Source: Aristolochia californica (lineage: Eukaryota > Streptophyta > Magnoliopsida > Piperales > Aristolochiaceae). Taken from it: DNA of 64,000 bases. Below the pieces are notes generated by a model, which was not told where the DNA came from, did not search any database, and saw nothing but the letters and a program-made list of their open reading frames with translations. The position numbers and the translations under genes are program-made. Positions 56,332 through 64,000 of the stretch are shown here, in pieces. Location of the stretch: assembly GCA_029961685.1 (NCBI GenBank), contig JARWKL010000007.1, forward strand, positions 29,876,027 to 29,940,026, written 5' to 3'. Positions within the stretch are counted from its first letter, which is position 1, and the number at the start of each line of letters is the position of its first letter.

Positions 56332-56704
56332 GAAACTCAAGTTGAATTGAGTTAGAAGACTTGAAGATCAAGTGGGATCCACAAATATCTCACGAGCTGT
56401 CAACCTTATCAAGATAAGTTGAAAGATCATGAGGGACCCACAAGGATAAGGCCACGAGCTGGCCTTCTCGAAAAAGTCCTAGTTCAACTCATATTAGTCT
56501 TCTAGTAAATTGGTTTGGATAGACTTATCTTAGAGAGTTGCGGGGGGTGGGGTGTGTGTGTGTGTTAGGCCACAATGAAGTGGAATGAATTCCCCCCGCA
56601 TTACCTAGGTCATCACAAATAAGGCGTTAGTGCAGAATGATTTGAATTGAAGCGAGATAACACGTTTCATCTCCTCAGGCAAAAATGACGAAAAACTGAC
56701 CCCA

Positions 56705-56723
56705 CCCCCCCCCCCCCCCCCCC
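56705..56723. repeat. poly-C run
   Basis: Nineteen consecutive C. It is followed by a long CT-rich tract to about 57050 whose Ser/Leu/Phe frames look like untranslated leader rather than protein. Confidence 0.95.
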
Positions 56724-57289
56724 GAAATGAAAAATCCCTCTCATTTCCTCTTCTCCTCTCCTCTTGTTCGGCCTTCGTCTCCCGACGAATTTTTTTGCCT
56801 GACCTTCTTCTCTCGTTTTCGCTATCTCTGCTCCCTCTGCTGCCTCTCGTCTTCGTTCTCTGCTCCCTCTACTTTCTCTTGTCATCTCTTGTTTTCACCC
56901 CATCTCCCTCTCTCGTCTCTTTCTCTCTCGGCCTTTCTCTTCTTTCTCCCTCTCTCGTCTCCCTCTCACTTTTCCCTCTAGGCCTCCATCTCTTCTCACT
57001 CTCGGCCTCCCTCTCCCTTCTCGTTCTCACTCTTCTCTTTCCTCCTCCCCCGATTTCCTTTGATTTAACCTATTCCGGTTTTGATATCCTTCGATTTCTT
57101 CGATCTTGTTCGATTTTCGACAGTTAGGCGTCGATTTCTTCCATTGGGCTTACATTTCCCCATTCGACGGTGGTTTTCCCCAAATTTCAAAAGGTAAGCC
57201 AAAACCCTAATTTTTTTTTCAACTAATTTAGTGTTGTATTTGAGTTAATTTTAATTTTTGTGCGTAATTTATCTTGATTGTGGCCTAAT

Positions 57290-57680
57290 TGTGGGATTTA
57301 GGGTTAGGGTTTATGGGATTTAGGGTTCAAATTCATGTTGGTAGGGTTTAATTTCGGGATTAGAGTTGGGGTTTGGGACTTTTAGGGTTTTAAGGTATAG
57401 TCTTTAGGTCTGGAATTAGGGTTTATGTTTTTTTTTAAATAGGGTTCTCAGTTTTTTGGGTGATAGTGTTTTAAGTGCTGAGGGTTTAGTGTTTGGGGCT
57501 TTTAGGGGTTTTAAGGTGTTTTATGGTTTGGGGCTTTTAGGGGTTTTAAGGTTTAGGGTTTAGGGTTTATTTTAATTTATTTAGGGTTTAGGGTTTGGGG
57601 CTTATTTTAATTTGTTAGGGTTCTCGGTTAGGATTTAGGGTTTAGGGGGTTTAGTCCAGGTTTAGGGTTTAGTGATTGCG
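57290..57680 (+). repeat. interstitial telomere-like TTTAGGG-type repeats
   Basis: GGGTTTAGGG and variants (GGGTTTTAAGG, TTTAGGGGTTTTAAGG) occur about twenty times, interspersed with T-rich spacers. The perfect plant telomere heptamer is never in a long uninterrupted run. It lies where an intron of the Harbinger-like element would be. Confidence 0.8.
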
Positions 57681-57777
57681 AAGCCATATGGGGCTCTACC
57701 AGGGGTGTTGAGTGAATTTGGATTAGTGATTGCGAAGCCATATGGGGCTCTACCAGGGGTGTTGAGTGAATTTGGAC
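57670..57777 (+). repeat. perfect 54-bp tandem duplication
   Basis: TAGTGATTGCGAAGCCATAT begins both copies, at 57670 and 57724. The unit is 54 bp (18 codons) and reads an open IAKPYGALPGVLSEFGLD. The copies look identical, implying a recent event. Confidence 0.92.
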
Positions 57778-58046
57778 TCGATGAGTTAGTATTTGCATTG
57801 TTTTAGTAATCTACAATGAAATTAGTTGGATTGATTTTGAAATATTTTTGAATGTTGTTGAATATGTTTGAAGTGCTATGGAATGCATTTGCCATGTGGT
57901 GAGGAGATTTTGGAGTTATAAATGTCCACCACTTGGTATTTTGTTATTTGTTGGTTGTGTTTCTGTGTGTCCCTAGTTACTACGACGAGTATTTGTTGTC
58001 TGATAAAATTTTTTTCCATGATGACCATCTCAGATTTAGATTATAA

Positions 58047-58246
58047 ATGGCTGGAAGAAGACCAAAAACCCCTCAATCATATGACATTTGGACCTTCGAT
58101 GATGACAACAAAATAGCGATGATAGTGATGATCTTCGGGATGAAGGCAACCTATCAACAAGCATGCGGAGGTGTCGTGCATCAGAATCCACTAGAGCTGC
58201 ACAATTTCGAGATGCCATAGTGACTAGCATGTGGAATGATTATTAG
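58047..58246 (+). pseudogene. short coding remnant, possible Harbinger protein C-terminus
   Basis: From ATG at 58047 it reads MAGRRPKTPQSYDIWTFDDD, then after a one-base shift NSDDSDDLRDEGNLSTSMRR, AAQFRDAIVTSMWNDY and a stop at 58244-58246. The acidic stretch followed by FRDAI...MWNDY resembles, from memory, the extreme C-terminus of plant PIF/Harbinger nucleases. The nuclease catalytic region is absent. Confidence 0.4.
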
Positions 58247-58439
58247 TGGTTGTACTTTATTGCTTTTGAATATGTATGTTGTCGTTCGTATCTACTAAAC
58301 TAGTAAGTTGATGATGTTAAACGCACAAACTCGTTGTTAAAAATAATTTACTCTAATTATATTTGTTGTTGTCATTTTATACCTTTTTGTGACGTGTTTT
58401 AATTTTATTTATTAAGTATTTTTATACTATATATTATGT

Positions 58440-59035
58440 TATTACAAAATAATTTATTTATTAATTATATTAATTTATGTTATTTTTAACTGTTTTATGT
58501 ACTTTAAATGATTTATTCTAGTCACAAGTAATTAATATATTAATTTATAATAAATTGTAATCATTAATTGGTTTAATTATGGAATTTCTATAATTAATTA
58601 AACAATTAGGTTTATTTATTATATTCCCTTATGTTATTTTTTATTTTTTATTAATTTTATATAATTTATTCTAGTCACACTTAATTAGTATATTAATTTA
58701 TAATGAATTGTAATCATTAATTGGTTAATTATCCAATTTCTATAATTAATTAAACCATTAGCTTTATTTATTATATTCCCTTATGTTTTTTTTAATTTTT
58801 TTATTAATTTTATATAATTTATTCATGTTACACGTAATTATTGTTTTAATTTATAATAAAATATAATCATTAATTGTTTTAATTATCCAATTTTTATAAT
58901 TAATTAAACCATTAGGTTTATTTATTATATTCCCTTACGTTATTTTTTAATTTTTTATTAATTTTATATAATTTATTGTAGTCACACGTAATTATTGTTT
59001 TAATTTATAATAAACTATAATCATAAAAGGTTACT
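58440..59035. repeat. AT-rich tandem repeat, ~153-bp unit, about four copies
   Basis: TTTATTTATTATATTCCCTT recurs at 58611, 58763 and 58917. TAATTTATTCTAGTCACA-type phrases and TAATCATTAATTGGTT recur with the same period, starting from about 58440. The units differ by scattered substitutions. Confidence 0.88.
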
Positions 59036-59313
59036 CATTCTCTTCTTTATTTAGAAAAGGACACTAGAATCTGTTTTCCAGCCACTTCAACTAGCCTGGA
59101 CTAACACCCAAACATGGGTTGAAGTTGAATCAATTCATTTTACTTCAATTCAATTTTCTATTTCATTTCCACTTCATTGTGGACTAACTCCCCTTAGAGT
59201 TAGAATGTAATTAGGATTGAAAGGCTAATTGTATAACGACTCTACCTCCTCCTCTATTATAAATAGAGGAGTATAATTCAGAATTCATCAAGTTACACAT
59301 CTCATTCTCGAGT

Positions 59314-59316
<3 letters not shown>

Positions 59317-59349
<33 letters not shown>
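59317..59349. repeat. (CT)n microsatellite in the G LTR leader
   Basis: About 33 bp of uninterrupted CT just downstream of the TATA-type block; the C LTR has only a few CT at the same place. Confidence 0.95.
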
Positions 59350-59353
<4 letters not shown>

Positions 59354-59480
59354 TTGGCGCAACCTCTCTTTTCTCTTTTATTTTTTCTTCTCTCTACCCA
59401 AGAGCTCTTTTTCCCTTTTGTTCTTTTTCTTTCTTCTTTCTCTTGCTCGGAATTATGGAAAAGGGATCCTAAATCCAACA

Positions 59481-59493
59481 TGGTATCAGAGCC
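59481..59493 (+). other. primer-binding site of copia G
   Basis: TGGTATCAGAGCC directly follows the LTR and matches the complement of initiator methionine tRNA. A non-coding leader runs to 59986. Confidence 0.92.
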
Positions 59494-59986
59494 TTATATT
59501 TAGGATCCATCGTCAAAGGAATGCTCCAAAGAAGTGATGATCAACACCACTCAAAGAAGGCTCTTTAATGAAGGCAGAACACAAGTCGAGAGATAAGTGT
59601 TCAATTTTTTTTTATTTTCATGTTATTGGTTTCCGAATTTAGAAGATGATTTAAGGACGAGTATGTGAATGTTTTAATCTTATTATATTATGGATATGCA
59701 TGCCTCTCTATCTAGAAGGAGCTATCAAAACAGTCCATGATCAGATTGTCGGTTTGGAAATTTTGTATACTGAGACCAGTCCATGATCAGATTGTTGGAA
59801 TTTTTTTTTTGTGAGATAAGAGTGCCCTGATATAGAAGATTGCTATTGAGTCTCTTATTAGTGGTATTAGATAAAAAAATCAGAATAACAATTTAGCATC
59901 AATGGTAAAATTCCCCATACATCGAGTTGATTGAAGAAGTACTACTTGGTGTTATTATTAGAATTTTTTTTGAAGAAGGACCTTTC

Positions 59987-60870
59987 ATGGCTGAAGAGAA
60001 TATGAATATCAAAGGTGATATACTGAGAATCACCACCATACCCTTACGTGGGGTATCAAATTTTATGAGTTGGTCTACATCGCTTTGGAGGTTCCTTATA
60101 ACAAAAGACGTACTTGGTCACCTCACCACCCAATGACCACCTATTGATGAAGATGATATTTTTTATAACAAATGGTTGAAAAATGATACTTTGGTGATTA
60201 GTTGGCTAATCAATAACATGGAAGAACAAGTCTCAAACAATGTTATTCATCTTGACATTGCTAAACAAATTTGGGAGACATGTGCTAAACTATACTCATG
60301 CCCAGATATTCTACATATACCTTATGATATTCTCCAAAGAATGTTGAATACTAAACTAGGAGAAAATATCCATGAGTATTTGGCCTGCTTTAGAGGCTTT
60401 CTTCAAGAGTGGAAGTTAGCTCAGCCTTCAACCAAAGATATTTCTATCCAAGACAAACAGAAGGAAGCCTTAATTACTGCTATTTGTCTTGCAAATGTTA
60501 AACCCCATCTTGAGATTTCCAAGAGTCAACTTTTGAGTGCTTCTACTGTCCCCAAGTTTGATGATGTATGCGCAACACTACTTTGTATTCCAAACACTTC
60601 TTCCTCCACTACTGACGTACCATTCGCTATGTATTCCGATCATAGAGGATCCTCATTTGACCGCGGCTGAGGCCGAGTTGGAGGTTATAGAGGAGGCAAA
60701 GGAAGAGGTCGAAGGACTAGTGCTGGCAGAACAAATGGGAAAGAATGTACTCATTGTAAAAGATTTGGCCACACTATAGATCAGTGTTATTACAGGGCAT
60801 GCACTTATTGTGGACAATATGGCCATTATAAAGAAATATGCTTAAAATCCAATGGACATTTAGAATTGAC
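59987..60870 (+). pseudogene. copia G gag
   Basis: Gag starts MAEENMNIKGDILRI, reads PLRGVSNFMSWSTSLWRFLI, has a TGA stop after LGHLTTQ at about 60134, then continues SWLINNMEEQVSNNVIHLDI, AKQIWETCAKLYS and HEYLACFRGFLQEWKLAQPS. A second stop at about 60668 precedes an Arg/Gly-rich stretch and two zinc knuckles, CTHCKRFGHTIDQCYYRAC and CTYCGQYGHYKEIC (60740-60845). It would form the particle shell if intact. The gag start equals that of B. Confidence 0.92.
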
Positions 60871-63800
60871 AAGGGCTAATCAAGCCTTTATAAGTGATGC
60901 AAAAGAAGAACATCCCACAAAATCAGTAGCACAAAATTTTTTTACTGATGAAGAGTATGAGCAATTTCAGAAAATGAAGACAATGCATGGTTCTTCTCCT
61001 AGTTCTTCCGCAACTACTACTGCCACTACCGTTTCAGGTATGCTATTTGCCTCATCTTCATCTTGGATAATTGACTCAAGAGCCTCCGAGCATCTCACTG
61101 GTAACAAAAATTTATTACATTCTCTATCTTCGAGTCTTTCACACAAGTTTGTTACCATATCTGACGGTTCTCAAACCAAATCCAAGAGAAAGGTTCCACT
61201 TCTGTCATCCCATCATTCTGTTCACTGATATTCTTTTCGTTCCTACTTTTCCTTTGAATCTATTATCTGTTAGTCAACTGACAAAATATTTTAATTGCTC
61301 AGTTACTTCTCACCTATTTCATGTGTCTTTCAGGATCTTATAACGAAGCAGGTGATTGGTGGAGGCCATGAACAAGGGGGGGCTTTACTACTTGGATGTG
61401 CCAAAAATAAATATGGTTTCTACTCCTGAAAATGAGACACGGTTATGGCACAATTGGTTGGGACCTCCATCTGCATAGTCTTTTCACTATATGTTTCCTT
61501 CTCTTACAGTAAGGTCAGAATTTCATTGTGAGGTTTGTCAATTGAGTAAACATCAAAGGAGTACATACTCTCTTCGTTCAGAAGTCAAAAGTGTTACTCC
61601 ATTTTCGTTAATTCATACTGATGTTTGGGGCCCCTTGAGTGTTTCCAATATTTCTCAAGCAAATTTTTTTATTACATTTATTGATGATTTCACTCGCACA
61701 ACTTGGTTGTTTATATTTAACGAGTGTTCTGAGATACCATTCTTTTTAAGTCATTCAATGTTATGGTTCTCACACAATTTGGTCAGAAAATAAAAATTCT
61801 TTGGTTTGATAATGCCAAAGAATATGTTTCCAAGGACCTTGACTCTTTTTGTCAAGAAATTGGCATTATCCATCAAACATCATGCGCCTACACTCCTCAA
61901 AAAAACGGTGTAGCCGAACGAAAAATCATCATATTCTTGAGGTAGCTCGAGGTTTATTATATGCCATAAAAATTCCATACTTTTATTGGCCTCATGCAGT
62001 CATTACGACTTGCTTTCTTATAAATTGTCTACCATCTACCGTTTTTGGTAATAAATCTCTTTACTCTAGATTATTACCAAATGATGATCTATTTTCATTA
62101 CCTTTGAAAGTCTTCGGATGTCAATGTTTTGTTCATAATTCATTACCTAGACACAAGAAACTTGATCCTAAATCTATCAAGTGTATCTTTTTGGGATACT
62201 CTTGCACACAAAAGCGTTATGTTTGTTATAGTCCTACTCTTCAACGTTTATTTGTGTCTAGGGATGTAACATTTTGTGAAGATTCCTCATTTTATTCTTT
62301 TAGCACTCCTAGTCTGTCCTCAGTACTAGGTTCTCCTCGACCGGTTGTGCCTCGTAATACAGAGATTATTCAGCCCCCAGAGCAAGTGGCCGATACCACA
62401 CCTGCCGAGTTAACAGATCCAACAGAGGTAAGTCCTTCATCAGTAGTTATTTTTGGCCCTCAATTAGATACTCGTCCTATCGCTATAGGGAAAGAACCTT
62501 GATCAAGTACAAGACTTTCTACTTCTCATTCCATTTCAAATTTTGTGTCTCATCATCGCCTCTCACCTTTATGTTGTCATTTTCTTTCTTCTATTTCCTC
62601 CATATCTGTTCCATAGTCCTATCAGGAGGCTCTACAACATCCAGGGTGGAAGGCAGCAATGGATGAAGAAATGAAGGCCCTTAATGACAATCATACATGG
62701 TCACTGGTTCCTCTTCCCACGGGTAAAAAATCTGTTGGTTGCAAGTGGGTTTATATTGTCAAACATAATCCGGATGGGTCAATTGCACGACTATAGGCTC
62801 GACTGGTTGCCAAAGGTTATACTCAGTGATATGGAATTGATTATGAAAAAACCTTCTCTGCAGTGGAAAAATGAACTCGGTACGCATATTATTATCACTG
62901 GCGGCCAATTCATCATGGCCGATATATCAACTTGATGTGAAAAATGCATTTCTTAATGGTGATATTAAAGAAAATATTTACATGCAACAACCACCTGGGT
63001 ATGTGGTTGAGGGGGAGTCTGTATGTCGCCTAAAAAAATCTCTATATGGTCTAAATCAGTCCCCTCGGGCATGGATTGAGAAATTTAGTCAAGCCATCAT
63101 ACGGGCCGACTTTCGTAGATGCTCCGGAGATCACTCAGTATTTATTGAAAATACACCAAAACGTAAGGTGATTTTGGCAATATATGTTGATGATATTATT
63201 TTAACTGGGAGTGATTCCGAGGGCATTCAGAAAATGCTGAATTCAAGACGAAGGATTGTGGACTACTCAAATATTTTTTGGGTATTGCAGTATTACAATC
63301 CAAACATGGGATTGTGCTATTCCAGAAGAAGTATGCCTTTGATCTACAAGAGGAGATAGGAATGATGAGATGCCAACCAACAAACATTCCTATGGATGCA
63401 AATACAAAATTATGTGGAGGCACTAGAGAAGATGTAGATATTGGGAAATATCAAAGACTAGTGGGACGACTTATTTACCTGTGTGTAACAAGGCCGGATA
63501 TTTCATATGCAGTAAGTGTGGTAAGTCAATACATACACAAGCCACAAGTTAGTCATTGGCAAGCACTTGAAAGAATACTACGATATCTAAAAGGAGCTCC
63601 AGGAAGGGAGCTTCTCTATAAAAACCATGGTCACCTTGACATCGAAAGATTCTCAGATGCAGACTGGGCCAGATCCACAGATGATAGAAAATCTACTTCA
63701 GGATTTTGTATGATGGTTGGAGGGAATTTGGTTACATGGAAAAGCAAAAAGCAAAATGTAGTAGCACGGTCGAGTGCAGAAGCAGAATACAGGGCCATGG

Positions 63801-64000
63801 CACACACTGTTAGTGAACTCATATGGATAAGATCTCTTCTCACTGAATTGGGATTCTACAAAGAAACTCCAATAGATCTATACTGTGACAATCAAGCAGC
63901 AATACACATTACATTGAATCCAGTCTTCCATGAAAGGACAAAGCATATTGAAGTGGATTGCCATTTTATACAAGAAAAGTTCCAAGCTGGTTTCTTATCT
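60871..64000 (+). pseudogene. copia G pol: protease, integrase, RT, RNase H
   Basis: Protease region SSSWIIDSRASEHLTGNKNL (61060-61110) has Arg in place of the Gly of DSGAS. The integrase zinc region is cut, with CEVCQLSKHQRSTYSL at 61525. The core has LIHTDVWGPLSV, FITFIDDFTRTTWLF, SCAYTPQKNGVAERK and VFGCQCFVHNSLP, broken by shifts near 61790 and 61945. RT shows KNAFLNGDIKENIYM, SLYGLNQSPRAWIEKF and intact AIYVDDIILTGSD (62871-63240). RNase H (63380-64000) has DADWARSTDDRKSTSGF, RSSAEAEYRAMAHTVSELIW and [13 protein letters not shown], open to the window end. Several stops and frameshifts make it inactive as a whole. Confidence 0.93.

Larger units (their letters stand above)
56541..59193. 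mobile_element. PIF/Harbinger-like DNA transposon in the G LTR
   Basis: The left end has GGGG, a TG run, GTTAG and then CCACAATGAAGTGGAA. The right end, reversed, has GGGG, AGTTAGT and the same CCACAATGAAGTGGAA. The G LTR is interrupted between ...TTAGAGAG and TTAGAGTTAGAATG, with a TTA duplication (left copy TTG). TTA-type 3-bp targets and GGG ends are PIF/Harbinger features. Inside are a CT-rich leader, a splice-donor-like AAGGTAAGCC at about 57191, telomere-like repeats, a short exon-like remnant and AT-rich tandem repeats. A full transposase is not visible. Confidence 0.75.
55834..59480 (+). repeat. 5' LTR of G, split in three by insertions
   Basis: The LTR pieces are 55834-55946, 56332-56540 and 59194-59480, together about 600 bp, like the 590-bp LTR of C. 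Joining order was set by comparison with C. The promoter-like CTATTATAAATAGAGG is at about 59255. Confidence 0.85.
55834..64000 (+). mobile_element. copia element G (5' LTR, gag, pol; runs out of the window)
   Basis: G is a relative of copia C and B: its LTR starts TGTTACAATGTGGGACCC and ends AAATCCAACA, and gag and pol follow in order on the plus strand. It lies within the LTR of H. Its 5' LTR has two insertions. The RNase H frame is still open at 64000, so the 3' LTR is not visible. Confidence 0.92.

Noticed and set aside
56727..57127. Overlapping Ser/Leu/Phe-rich frames of 84 and 110 codons
   Set aside because: CT-rich leader-like DNA inside the Harbinger-like element; composition explains the open frames.
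57290..57680. True telomere
   Set aside because: Units are degenerate, separated by T-rich spacers, and lie between matching transposon ends with retrotransposon sequence on both sides.

Overview
The window is repeat-dominated nuclear DNA from a flowering plant. The evidence is plant-type Ty1/copia and Ty3/gypsy retrotransposons, hAT and PIF/Harbinger DNA transposons, a TRIM element, and one intact intronless plant matrix metalloproteinase gene. I cannot name the species from sequence alone. Almost every other reading frame is a decayed transposon protein or a host-gene fragment carried inside a transposon.

Left part (1-24823). A truncated copia element with its 3' LTR (1-1401) is followed by a divergent LTR piece. 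Next comes a copia pol gene ('J') split by a solo LTR (2747-3176) and by a 5.75-kb hAT transposon (3722-9474, perfect 8-bp duplication GTTAAGCT). The only intact cellular gene, the metalloproteinase at 11298-12338, lies in the one clearing. A second hAT (14946-19468, duplication CTTATAGA) has no transposase. It carries about ten copies of a ~247-bp purine-rich tandem repeat and a broken BAHD acyltransferase fragment. Solo LTRs and palindrome-rich repeats follow.

Middle (24824-50765). Target-site duplications let this be read as one nested stack. Copia 'B' (minus strand, duplication GTGGA) is outermost. Its left LTR holds a 4.8-kb chimeric gypsy-type element (25238-30041, duplication TGACT) that has replaced most viral genes with fragments of a PPR gene, a protein arginine methyltransferase gene and a GH3 glucosidase gene. 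B's integrase holds copia 'C' (minus). C's pol holds copia 'D' (plus, 35036-45622, duplication AACAT). D's reverse transcriptase holds gypsy 'E' (minus, 38886-44081, duplication CCATG). B's gag holds a non-coding element 'F' (47145-49620). One deletion at about 47145 explains the missing 5' end of C, the missing middle of B and the truncated LTR of F.

Right part (50766-64000). LTR fragments lead to 'H' (52753-55833), a non-autonomous relative of F with a tenfold 57-bp repeat and an HSP70 fragment. H's right LTR is interrupted by copia 'G' (plus, 55834 to beyond the window), a relative of B and C. G's 5' LTR has itself received a 385-bp TRIM and a 2.65-kb PIF/Harbinger element; its gag-pol then runs off the window end.

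The letters A-M are labels used only here. 'Family A' LTRs (starting TGTTGGAAGAT and ending ATTCAACA or similar) recur at 2747, 6170, 47145, 49180, 51257, 52753 and 55636. Coding functions other than the metalloproteinase appear inactive from stops, frameshifts or altered catalytic residues.
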